DNA from: Ornithinibacillus sp. 4-3
Lineage (GTDB): Bacteria > Bacillota > Bacilli > Bacillales > Amphibacillaceae
Reading direction: 5' to 3'
NCBI RefSeq assembly: GCF_040958695.1
Contig: NZ_CP162599.1
Span: 902,001-966,000, forward strand
DNA length: 64,000 bases
Positions 1-7,523 of this stretch are shown in pieces. Both the position numbers and the translations under genes were made by a program. How positions within the stretch are numbered: position 1 is the first letter of the stretch; the number at the start of each line of letters is the position of its first letter. The notes beneath the pieces are model-generated. The model had not been told where the DNA came from. It saw nothing but the letters and a program-made list of their open reading frames with translations, and ran no database searches.

Positions 1-2
1 GC

Positions 3-566
3 ACTGTTAATTGTGATATAGATGCAAATGAAGTATTAAATACCAACTTATTTGATTTTGAAAAGGCAAGTAATTCTGCAGGCTGGTTACAAGAGCTAAA
101 CATGGGACCTCAAAATCATGTACCTGAAACGGAGGAGTACGGGATTTCCTCTTTTGTATATGAAAGAAGAATTCCTTTTCACACAGAGCGTTTCTACAAC
201 TGGTGCTGTCAAATGCCTACACAAATCGTTCGCTCAAAAGGTATTGTCTGGTGTGCAAGTAGAAATGATATAGCTCTATTATTATCTCAAGCAGGACCAT
301 CTGTTGGGATTGAGCCTCTTTCTTATTGGGTAGCATCACTAAGTAAAGAGGAACAAGAGAGAATTCTTAAGGAGGAACCAGAAGTACTAGCAGAATGGGA
401 TGCAGAATACGGTGATCGTTATACGAAGCTTGTATTTATTGGAACAAATTTAGAAGTAGAATTAATTACGAAAGAATTGGATGAATGTTTACTTACTGAT
501 GAAGAAATAAATGATGATTGGGATAAAGTCAGTGATCCTTTTAATTGGCAATTGGAAACAAGATAA
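3..566 (+). CDS. yciC: YciC-like CobW/ZNG1-family GTPase metallochaperone, C-terminal part
   Basis: The reading frame is open from the window edge, so only the last 187 codons are present and the N-terminal GTPase domain lies outside. The visible part is the CobW C-terminal domain: a linker FDFEKASNSAGW, then EEYGISSFVYERRIPFH, then RSKGIVWCASRNDIALLLSQ and a C-terminal FNWQLE. This closely matches my memory of Bacillus subtilis YciC, a zinc-starvation-induced (Zur-regulated) cytoplasmic GTPase thought to deliver zinc. The promoter and any Zur box are outside the window. A strong terminator follows. Family certain; exact metal specificity is inferred. Confidence 0.9.
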   Translation, partial: TVNCDIDANEVLNTNLFDFEKASNSAGWLQELNMGPQNHVPETEEYGISSFVYERRIPFHTERFYNWCCQMPTQIVRSKGIVWCASRNDIALLLSQAGPSVGIEPLSYWVASLSKEEQERILKEEPEVLAEWDAEYGDRYTKLVFIGTNLEVELITKELDECLLTDEEINDDWDKVSDPFNWQLETR

Positions 567-633
567 ACTGATTTCTTTCAAGTCATATTTAGTAAAGAAG
601 ATCCTATTAAATGCAGTTTCACTTTACGAATAA

Positions 634-677
634 ACAATCCGTGGGGAATAAAGAGCCTCACGGATTGTGGTTTTTTT
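634..677 (+). terminator. Rho-independent terminator after yciC
   Basis: ACAATCCGTG (634-643) pairs with CACGGATTGT (659-668), the stem extends inward through GGG/CCT, and a run of seven T follows at 671-677. Confidence 0.9.
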
Positions 678-721
678 GCAGTAATTAGTTTTGAGTCACT
701 AAGGGAAAGAGAGGTATATTT

Positions 722-1219
722 ATGGAGGCTTTGCGACTATTTAAGTATTCACGTATTTCTACTTTTATTGTGCTAAATAAGATTGATAAGGTTTTATGGG
801 ATGTACAGCCTGAAGGTTATCCAAATACAATCCGCTGGAATGCTGGGCATGTTTATATTACAGCTGAGGATTTTCTCCATGATGCTGATTGTAACTATAC
901 GGTTACTAAACCAGAATGGCTAAAATTATTTATTGATGGTACAAGCCCGATGGATTGGAGGAACAAAGAAGTTCCAAGTTCTGAAGAGATTATGCTTGCA
1001 TTAAAAGAGCAAGAAGAGAGAATTAATATTCATTTTCAAGATAAGTTGAAGCAACAAGCTTCTATTGCTCGAGATGTTAATGGAATGCTATTAGAAACAG
1101 TTGATTCTTCTGTACAATTCGTTACTTGGCATGAAGGTATCCACCTTGGCTTCATGAATGGTCTAAATAAACTATTTCAATCAGACTCATCTATCCAAGA
1201 GTTGGTTAGAAGTAGATGA
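722..1219 (+). CDS. DinB-superfamily protein
   Basis: A 165-residue protein starting at ATG 722 behind an AGAGAGG-type ribosome binding site. It fits the DinB/YfiT four-helix bundle: a first metal-ligand His in WNAGHVYIT (H43) and a second pair in TWHEGIHLG (H137, H141), the usual triad for a divalent metal. Such proteins in Bacillus are damage-inducible or act as metal-dependent thiol transferases, but most have no known substrate. It stands alone between two terminators, so it is probably monocistronic. Family call is good; role unknown. Confidence 0.82.
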   Translation: MEALRLFKYSRISTFIVLNKIDKVLWDVQPEGYPNTIRWNAGHVYITAEDFLHDADCNYTVTKPEWLKLFIDGTSPMDWRNKEVPSSEEIMLALKEQEERINIHFQDKLKQQASIARDVNGMLLETVDSSVQFVTWHEGIHLGFMNGLNKLFQSDSSIQELVRSR

Positions 1220-1230
1220 TTTTATGTGGA

Positions 1231-1272
1231 AATAGGCTTTAGCAATCCGATTTGGGATTGCTAAAGCCTATT
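1231..1272. terminator. Bidirectional terminator between convergent genes
   Basis: An 18-bp perfect stem, AATAGGCTTTAGCAATCC (1231-1248) with its complement at 1255-1272, flanked by T-rich sequence on one side and A-rich on the other. It serves the DinB-like gene on the plus strand and the ABC operon on the minus strand. Confidence 0.88.
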
Positions 1273-1274
1273 TA

Positions 1275-2042
1275 TTATATCTTAATTGGAGCTCGTTTTA
1301 TTAATAAATAAATCAATAGCATAATGATAAAGAAAACTAAACAAACAACAGGTAATGCTAATCCTTGTGGTATTTTCTCTAATGCTACAAAGTTATCAAA
1401 TATTGGTATATCTAGTGTTAATCGGATCATAGTATCTTTTATTATGAAGAGTGCAGCCCCAATGATTATCACGATGATTCCAAGTATGACACCAAGCCGG
1501 TAGAACGCTGCGCCAATTAACCAGCCTATGATATAAAACATAAAAATGTTTAAAGCAAATAGCCCTAATGAAAGGAAAAAGCTTGATTCAACACTAACAA
1601 ATGGTGTGATAATAATACTTTGGACAATATCTCCTATGATATGTCCATCTGTATCAATTTCAATAATTTTAAACGGATTTTCTTCTAGCTCAATATTAGT
1701 AAAACGAGTGATGATAAACTGTTCAACTAAGTTGATGAGATAAAATAAAATTGGAATGATAATAGATAAACCTACAGCAGCAAGCATATTACCAAGAAAA
1801 TAATTTTTCCTTGTAATTCCGTTTCCTACATAATAAGAAAGAAAACTAATAGCAATTATTCCAATTACAAGCATATATATATTTCCAGCAATGTAACCAG
1901 CGCTGTAGAATGAATCTGCATTGTTCTTGAAAAAATACCTAATTACATGGACAACTAGGAAAATCCCAATAGCCCAAAATGTCCAATTTAATTGAATCCA
2001 GAATTGATGGAATCCTACTTTGGGAAATGAAATAGGTTTCAT
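1275..2042 (-). CDS. ABC transporter permease subunit (YtrC/D-like)
   Basis: A 255-residue hydrophobic protein with about six membrane segments. Examples are WTFWAIGIFLVVHVIRYF near the N-terminus, GYIAGNIYMLVIGIIAISFL, and a last helix VCLVFFIIMLLIYLLIK before a short basic tail. It is the third gene of a minus-strand GntR-ATPase-permease operon, and its ATG overlaps the end of the ATPase gene, so it is translationally coupled and presumably forms the channel for that ATPase. Substrate unknown. Operons of this layout in Bacillus (ytr, yhc) respond to cell-wall antibiotics, which suggests but does not show a similar job. Confidence 0.8.
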   Translation of the reverse strand: MKPISFPKVGFHQFWIQLNWTFWAIGIFLVVHVIRYFFKNNADSFYSAGYIAGNIYMLVIGIIAISFLSYYVGNGITRKNYFLGNMLAAVGLSIIIPILFYLINLVEQFIITRFTNIELEENPFKIIEIDTDGHIIGDIVQSIIITPFVSVESSFFLSLGLFALNIFMFYIIGWLIGAAFYRLGVILGIIVIIIGAALFIIKDTMIRLTLDIPIFDNFVALEKIPQGLALPVVCLVFFIIMLLIYLLIKRAPIKI

Positions 2043-2908
2043 TATTCTTCCTCCTTCGTTAATTGAATAAATAAGTCATGTAGTGAGGCTGAGGTAATAT
2101 TAAGTCCCATTTGATCTGCGATATCTTTATCAGAAGGATTTAATTCGCCGTAAATGGTAATAGACTTTGTATCTCCCAACTCTTCTTCATGAAGGATAGT
2201 TTTATCTTTCACAAATGCATGTACTGCATCTTTATTTCCAATAATTTTTGCTCCTTGTGATACTAGTTCATCATAAGATTGATGGAGTAATATTTTCTGA
2301 TCTTTAATGATAATCACGTCATCAAAAAGATAATCCATTTCTGAAACAAGATGTGTAGATAAGATAATGATTCTGGGGTGTAGTTCTTGATCCTTTAAGA
2401 GTTCCTTATAAAAGATATCTCGTGCTGGTGCATCCATCCCAAGATATACTTCATCAAATATTGTAATAGGTGATCTACTTGCTAATCCGATAACCACATT
2501 AAAAGCAGATTGCTTTCCTTTAGATAGCTTGTTTATCGGTTTTTTCTCATCTAATTTGAATTTCCTTACTAACTCTTTTGCATATACTAAATCAAAATTT
2601 GGACGATACCAACTCATTCCTTTGATCATTACTTCAACAGTTTCTGATTCGTCCGAAAAATCCTTGCTGTATAAAAAGGTTATCATTTGCATGATTTTAG
2701 CATTTTCAAAAGGTTCTTCTCCATTGACTAGTAATTGTCCAGCTGTTGGCTCACGAAAAGACCCTAGTAAGGAAAGAAGGGATGTTTTTCCTGCCCCATT
2801 TCTTCCAAGTAGACCATATATTTTTGGTTCATTCACTTCAAGATTTATATCCTGTAAAGCTGATTCATTCCCATAGGATAGTTGGAGGTTCTTCGCCTTT
2901 ATATTCAT
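2042..2908 (-). CDS. ABC transporter ATP-binding protein (YtrB-like)
   Basis: A 288-residue cytoplasmic ATPase. Walker A is GRNGAGKTS near residue 35; the helical region reads SDESETVEVMIKGMSWY; the H-loop is LSTHLVSEMD. The signature motif is LSKGKQS rather than LSGGQ, and the Walker B end reads IFDEVYLGMD rather than LLDEPTxGLD. Both changes recur in the YtrB/EcsA-like branch that couples to small permeases. The gene sits between the regulator and the permease with one-base overlaps on both sides. Family is certain; the transported compound is unknown. Confidence 0.9.
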   Translation of the reverse strand: MNIKAKNLQLSYGNESALQDINLEVNEPKIYGLLGRNGAGKTSLLSLLGSFREPTAGQLLVNGEEPFENAKIMQMITFLYSKDFSDESETVEVMIKGMSWYRPNFDLVYAKELVRKFKLDEKKPINKLSKGKQSAFNVVIGLASRSPITIFDEVYLGMDAPARDIFYKELLKDQELHPRIIILSTHLVSEMDYLFDDVIIIKDQKILLHQSYDELVSQGAKIIGNKDAVHAFVKDKTILHEEELGDTKSITIYGELNPSDKDIADQMGLNITSASLHDLFIQLTKEEE

Positions 2909-3282
2909 TATTTTTCACTTCCTTTAACACTTTTTAGAAATTCAAAAATTTCTTCGTCCGTTATTTCTAATTTCTTAGCTTCTTGTACAAGCGTGATAAT
3001 GTAATCTTCTACAAATGATTGACGACGTTTTTCCAGTAACTTTTCCCTTGCTCCCTCGGAAACAAACATACCAATCCCTCGCTTTTTATATAGAATATTT
3101 TCTTCTACAAGCTGATTTATTCCTTTAGAAACAGTTGCATGGTTAATTTTGAAAAAATTGACCATTTGATTTGTTGAAGGCGCCTGATCATGTTCCGCTA
3201 ATTGCTTATTAATAATTTGATCTTCAATTTGTTCTCGTACTTGTATATAGATAGGTTTATCCGCATTAAAAATATTTTTCAT
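2908..3282 (-). CDS. GntR-family regulator, YtrA subfamily
   Basis: A 124-residue protein: an N-terminal winged helix (DKPIYIQVREQIEDQI, then PSTNQMVNFFKINHATVSKGINQL, the recognition region) and a short C-terminal dimerising tail of about 50 residues with no ligand domain, which defines the YtrA subfamily. These proteins repress the ABC operon they head. It is the first gene of the operon, overlaps the ATPase start in TAATG, and lies directly downstream of an inverted repeat that overlaps the promoter, so autorepression is likely. The inducer is not known. Confidence 0.88.
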   Translation of the reverse strand: MKNIFNADKPIYIQVREQIEDQIINKQLAEHDQAPSTNQMVNFFKINHATVSKGINQLVEENILYKKRGIGMFVSEGAREKLLEKRRQSFVEDYIITLVQEAKKLEITDEEIFEFLKSVKGSEK

Positions 3283-3320
3283 TGGAAGGCTCCCTTCTGT
3301 ATTTGGTTATCTGCAATTAC

Positions 3321-3344
3321 GGTTATATAGTTATGTGTATAACC
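3321..3344. promoter_or_regulatory. Probable GntR operator
   Basis: GGTTATA (3321-3327), ten bases, TATAACC (3338-3344). The repeat overlaps the end of the -10 box and the expected start of transcription of the minus-strand operon, as expected for a repressor site. Assignment to the adjacent GntR protein is inference. Confidence 0.6.
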
Positions 3345-3370
3345 ATATCAGTTGATTTTTTCCTTGTCAA
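3342..3370 (-). promoter_or_regulatory. Sigma-A-type promoter of the GntR-ABC operon
   Basis: Read on the minus strand: a perfect -35 TTGACA (3370-3365), a 17-base spacer, then TATGGT (3347-3342) as -10. The operator palindrome begins inside the -10 box. Confidence 0.65.
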
Positions 3371-3462
3371 TAGATGTGATAAAAAAAGTTCTATATGTTT
3401 AAAAAACATCAGTATTATTTAGGTAATATAGACTATGAACGATATTGATGTAGAGGAGGTTC

Positions 3463-3627
3463 TTGAGTGAAGGTTTTGCTAGAGATTCAATGTTTTTTCA
3501 TGTTTTAAGTTTAGAAATTATGCAAGCAGAGGAATAAGTGTTTGTTAAAATCAATAAAGATTAGTTTCAATTTGCAGAAGAAGTTAGGGATCTAACACTT
3601 CTATGGATTGAAGCTGATCTTTTTTGA
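3463..3627 (+). pseudogene. Possible degraded coding remnant
   Basis: Between the GntR operon and the MalT-like gene (3371-3734) there is no intact gene. One frame starting at TTG 3463 behind GAGGAGGT reads about 24 residues (SEGFARDSMFFHVLSLEIMQ...), hits TAA at 3535, continues VFVKINKD, hits TAG, then continues QFAEEVRDLTLLWIEADLF to TGA at 3625. Three protein-like stretches in one frame separated by stops suggest a decayed gene, but I do not recognise it and it could be chance. A TATAAT at 3691-3696 is the likely -10 for the next gene. Confidence 0.25.
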
Positions 3628-3734
3628 TACATGTTTAAAAAAAATAACCTCAAAATATGTAGAAAAAAGAAATAATGTTCAGAATTTGTGTATAATATGT
3701 ATAGATAATAATGCCTAATAAAGGAGGGATAGTG

Positions 3735-6275
3735 ATGCAGGCACAGTCTGTTTGGTTACACTCTAAAATAACAATACCTAAAGTTGCAGACACTATTGTA
3801 CACAGAGACCGATTAGATTTCCTATTAAACAAATCACGAGCAAGAGTGAAATTAATTCAAGCAGCTGCTGGGTATGGGAAAACAACATTATTAAGTCAAT
3901 GGGCTAATCAATTAGAAGAGCCAGTGGCTTGGCTATCTATCGATATGATGGATAATGATCCAAGTCGTTTTTGGCAATATATTATGAAAGCAATTTCTGA
4001 AGCCACTGGAGAACCAATAGCTAATAAACTGACATATCTGTTTGATTTACAGTACATGCCACCAGTAGAGTTGATCGTTGATTCCTTATTGAATGAATTA
4101 ACACTTATCCAATCTCCATTACATATTGTGTTGGATGATTATCATTATATTGAAATAAATGCTATTCATAAAATGATGACTCGTTTTATTAATTATTTAC
4201 CAGATCATGTTTATTTATATATTGCGAGTCGGTATAAATCTCCATTTCCTGTTGCTGCATGGAGGGTGAAGTCTTGGATAGTAGAAATTGGTATTACGGA
4301 ATTAGCCTTTACATATGAAGAAATAGAAGAATTATATCAAAAGAAACAGATTCTTATGGATCAAGCAGACTTTTGTAAGGAAATTTTAAGAAAGACAGAT
4401 GGATGGGCGGCAGGTGTGCAATTAAGTGGTATATCAGAAGAAAGAAATATAGGTTCGTTAAACCGTTCTAATACCTTCGTGACTGAATACATTATGCAGG
4501 AAGTTTTTTCTACCTTATCATTATCAACACAAGAATTTTTATTAGAAACATCTATGTTAAAAACACTTGATCCAGAGCTGTGTAATTTGATAACTGGGCG
4601 AGAGGATAGCTTGGAACAATTATCAGAGTTAGTTGATTTAGGTATTCTTACCATTCGCTTATCTTCTAAAAAGCAAATATTTCGTTACCATCAATTACTA
4701 GTAGAAGTATTAGAGCAGGAAAGAAAGCGCTTATACACGACTGAGCAGCATCAGGCACTTATAGATAAAATTGCAAATCTATTATATTCGAGAAAAGATT
4801 ACCATACAGCAATTGAATTTGCCTTGAAACAGAAACAATTTGATTTAGCAGATCAATGGATTGAGGAACAATTACTCGATATTTTTTACAGTGGACAAAT
4901 TGGTGTATTAATTCAGTGGGTGGATACTTTATGCGAAGCAGAATATCCTGTAGCACTAGAAACATTAATAATTTATGCTGTTTGCTTGATGACAATGACA
5001 AATATAGAGCAGACCAAGCAAATTATTACAAAATTAGATGAACGTGATGAACAAAATAGCTGGAAGAACCAAGAAAAATATGCAGAATTAGATAGTATAC
5101 TCCGCTCTTTGAAGGCATATATTAAGCTCGCTGAAGGAAAACAAGATGAGTTTATAGAGTTAATTCTAAAGCAAGTAGATAGAGGCCTTGTAAATGAGAA
5201 ATGGTATCTTGCCCCTGTACGTTACAACCCTTTTCAAGCTAAAATTTCTCGTACACCTTTAGGTTCAAAAGGAAAGTACGCTAATTTAAATGATATACGT
5301 GCCTTTTCAACATTTTTCAGGCAGACAGAGTTTAAAGAACAGCATGTAATGGGATATAGCTATGGGATTTTTGCAGAAATAGTTTATGAAGCAAATCTAT
5401 TAGAAGAGGTTTTATTAGAAGTTGAACAAGGCTTGTCCTATGCACATCGTTTTGCAGAACGTGGTTTATACGTACCGTTATCTATACTTAAGGGCAAGGT
5501 TTACATGGTACAAGGTCAGATGACAGCAGCACATACAATATGGAATCAGGCGTTAAGCGAAGTATCAGAGTGGTATTGGCTGCGATCGATTCATGCGATT
5601 AAAGCATTTGCTTATCTAAAAGAACATCGAATAAAGGAAGCAGAAGTAGAATTAGAGAAAATAAAGCGTCCAGATCCCCAGCAAATAGAATTAGGACAAG
5701 AGTTTTGGATTTTAGTTTATTGTCGATTATTAATGGCAAAGAAAGAATGGGAAAAAGCATTAGCAATTATTATTCAAGTTCATGATTACGCGAATAAGGA
5801 AGAACAGGTTGATTTAATCATAGAAGCTTCTATTCTAGAAGCAATTTGTCAAAGACAATTAAATCAAAAAGATATTGCATTTATTACTTTACATACAGCG
5901 CTATACTTAGGCTCTTGTTTTGGTTATAAACGAATATTTGTTGATGAAGAGAGTTTTAATAGTTTACTGATCGAATATCAGACATATATAAAAGAGAAGA
6001 ATCCTTTTCATAATGAAGTTTCAACAATCTATTTAGAAGAATTACTGGATATAAGTAAAGGTACTCATCCAAGTGATAATCGTATCAATCAACTCACATC
6101 AAGAGAGAGGGATGTACTACGTTTGCTGATAAGTGGTGCATCTAATCGAGAAATGGCTAATCAACTACATTTATCAGAAGGTACAATACGAGTCTATTTA
6201 ACTAGAATTTATAGTAAATTAGAAGTGAAATCGAGAGCTCAAGCCATATTATCTGCAAAAGATTGGAAATTATAA
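3735..6275 (+). CDS. MalT-like LAL/STAND regulator with LuxR-type HTH
   Basis: An 846-residue regulator. A P-loop lies at about residues 43-51 (AAAGYGKTT), with LDDYHYIE as the Walker B-like strand, then a long helical TPR-like middle (residues 350-770), and a C-terminal LuxR helix-turn-helix reading LTSRERDVLRLL...SNREMANQLHLSEGTIRVYL. Members are ATP-dependent transcriptional activators that oligomerise on sensing a ligand. I chose ATG 3735 over the in-frame ATG 3711 because AAGGAGGG (3721-3728) lies between them with correct spacing to 3735. It immediately precedes surface protein 1, facing the same way, and is the obvious candidate activator for it; this is inferred from position. Confidence 0.88.
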   Translation: MQAQSVWLHSKITIPKVADTIVHRDRLDFLLNKSRARVKLIQAAAGYGKTTLLSQWANQLEEPVAWLSIDMMDNDPSRFWQYIMKAISEATGEPIANKLTYLFDLQYMPPVELIVDSLLNELTLIQSPLHIVLDDYHYIEINAIHKMMTRFINYLPDHVYLYIASRYKSPFPVAAWRVKSWIVEIGITELAFTYEEIEELYQKKQILMDQADFCKEILRKTDGWAAGVQLSGISEERNIGSLNRSNTFVTEYIMQEVFSTLSLSTQEFLLETSMLKTLDPELCNLITGREDSLEQLSELVDLGILTIRLSSKKQIFRYHQLLVEVLEQERKRLYTTEQHQALIDKIANLLYSRKDYHTAIEFALKQKQFDLADQWIEEQLLDIFYSGQIGVLIQWVDTLCEAEYPVALETLIIYAVCLMTMTNIEQTKQIITKLDERDEQNSWKNQEKYAELDSILRSLKAYIKLAEGKQDEFIELILKQVDRGLVNEKWYLAPVRYNPFQAKISRTPLGSKGKYANLNDIRAFSTFFRQTEFKEQHVMGYSYGIFAEIVYEANLLEEVLLEVEQGLSYAHRFAERGLYVPLSILKGKVYMVQGQMTAAHTIWNQALSEVSEWYWLRSIHAIKAFAYLKEHRIKEAEVELEKIKRPDPQQIELGQEFWILVYCRLLMAKKEWEKALAIIIQVHDYANKEEQVDLIIEASILEAICQRQLNQKDIAFITLHTALYLGSCFGYKRIFVDEESFNSLLIEYQTYIKEKNPFHNEVSTIYLEELLDISKGTHPSDNRINQLTSRERDVLRLLISGASNREMANQLHLSEGTIRVYLTRIYSKLEVKSRAQAILSAKDWKL

Positions 6276-6294
6276 TTGCTTTATTCAAAAATAG

Positions 6295-6337
6295 CAGTCA
6301 AAAAATGTTGAAGTCTAACATTTTTGACTGTTTTTTT
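6295..6337 (+). terminator. Terminator of the MalT-like gene
   Basis: CAGTCAAAAAATGTT (6295-6309) pairs with AACATTTTTGACTG (6317-6330) with one bulged A, then seven T. Nearly the same hairpin recurs at 28907-28954. Confidence 0.9.
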
Positions 6338-6376
6338 ATGTTTTTTGTTCATGTGGAACCTCCAATTATTTACATA

Positions 6377-6545
6377 TTTCCCAGGAAATAAGGAATAGCA
6401 GCATTACTTATAAGATTTTTCCAGACAACAATTATTCAGATAAGAGAGTTATTCCAAAAGTAATATTAATTAAATTTTCAGTTGCCATTTGATTATAATC
6501 GTTGTATATTACTTTTAAGTAATATAATGCGGAAATAAGGAATAG
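6377..6545. repeat. Short repeats upstream of surface protein 1
   Basis: The gap 6338-6689 has no sizeable gene. It holds TTTCCCAGGAAATAA at 6377-6391, containing the dyad TTTCC-CA-GGAAA and repeated exactly at 28968-28982. It also holds a 15-base direct repeat GGAAATAAGGAATAG at 6384-6398 and 6531-6545. The second copy lies at the expected transcription start after the -10 at 6523. Either could be the binding site of the neighbouring MalT-like regulator, but nothing in the sequence proves it. Confidence 0.45.
6505..6528 (+). promoter_or_regulatory. Operator-like palindrome overlapping a -10 box
   Basis: TATATTACTT-TT-AAGTAATATA (6505-6526) is a perfect 22-base dyad. Its right edge forms the TATAAT (6523-6528) that best fits a -10 for surface protein 1. 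No good -35 is present (GTTGTA at 6501-6506, 16 bases upstream), which fits an activator-dependent promoter. Confidence 0.5.
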
Positions 6546-6576
6546 TACATTCGATTCATGGAGAGAGAGGTGTTTC

Positions 6577-6633
6577 ATGGTTGACTTAAAATGTCTTTAT
6601 AAGAACTTTAATTCTGTAATCGATGAGCTTTAG
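6577..6633 (+). CDS. Possible 18-residue leader peptide
   Basis: ATG 6577 follows GAGAGAGAGG (6561-6570) at good spacing and reads MVDLKCLYKNFNSVIDEL then TAG at 6631. It lies in the 5' leader of surface protein 1. It could be a real small peptide, a leader ORF, or chance; I recognise no family. Confidence 0.25.
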   Translation: MVDLKCLYKNFNSVIDEL

Positions 6634-6689
6634 CTACATGCTTTTTACATACATAATGATAAGAATTCAGATATAAGGGAGGAAACAGG

Positions 6690-7514
6690 GTGAATGGGAA
6701 GAAAAGAAATTTCTACAGTTCATTGAGGGGAAATCTAAGAAAGATGAGCATGCTTTTACTAGTATCGCTCATGTTAGGAACAGGATTAAATATTATAAAT
6801 ACACCATCAGCCGTGGCAAGTACAAATAAACCTTTAGCAACACATCTTAGTGCTGGTGAAACCCACACAGTGGGATTAAAAAAAGATGGCACAGTCATCG
6901 CAACAGGACGGAACTCTTCTAGTCAATTAGCAATAGAAAATTGGACAGATATTACAGAAGTTAGTGCAGGCGGTCTGCATACGGTTGGGCTAAAAAAAGA
7001 TGGAACCGTTCTTTCGGCAGGTAGTAATAGTGATGGGCAAAGAAATGTGGATAATTGGGAGAATATTATCCAAGTTGCTGCTGGCAGAGCACATACCGTT
7101 GGGTTAAAAGAGGATGGGACCGTTGTAGCTACTGGTGGGAATTTTTATAATCAAACCAATGTGGCAGATTGGGAAGATATTGTCTATATTGCTGCTGGGA
7201 TGCACCATACCATTGGTGTAAAAAAGGATGGAACAGTTATTGCGACAGGTATAAATAATCATGGTCAAGCCAATGTAGACGACTGGAAGGACATTATCCA
7301 AGTAGCAGCAAATCTATATCACACAATAGGATTAAAAAGTGACGGAAGCGTTGTAGCAGTGGGGTCGAATAGCAGCGGGCAAATCAATGTAGAGGATTGG
7401 CAGGATATTGCCCAAATCACTTCTGGGGCTGTCCATACAGTTGGCGTAAAAAAGGATGGAACAGTTGTGGCTACTGGTTTTAATGTTTTTGGCCAAATAG
7501 AGGTAGGGGACTAG
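6690..7514 (+). pseudogene. Surface protein 1, N-terminal part, ended by a nonsense codon
   Basis: GTG 6690 follows GGGAGG at 6678-6683. Residues 1-44 are a secretory signal (basic start, MSMLLLVSLMLGTGL, cleavage after AVAS). From residue 55 come blades of a propeller, each about 38 residues with the pattern HTVGLKxDGTVxATGxN...W.DI.QVAAG; five and a half blades are read. Codon 275 (7512-7514) is TAG, where every other blade has TGG for the conserved Trp of the DW-EDI motif. The same frame then continues to 12941. The gene was therefore one protein of about 2083 residues, and a single G-to-A change broke it. A sequencing error or phase-variable state is possible. Confidence 0.85.
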
Positions 7515-7523
7515 GAGGATATT

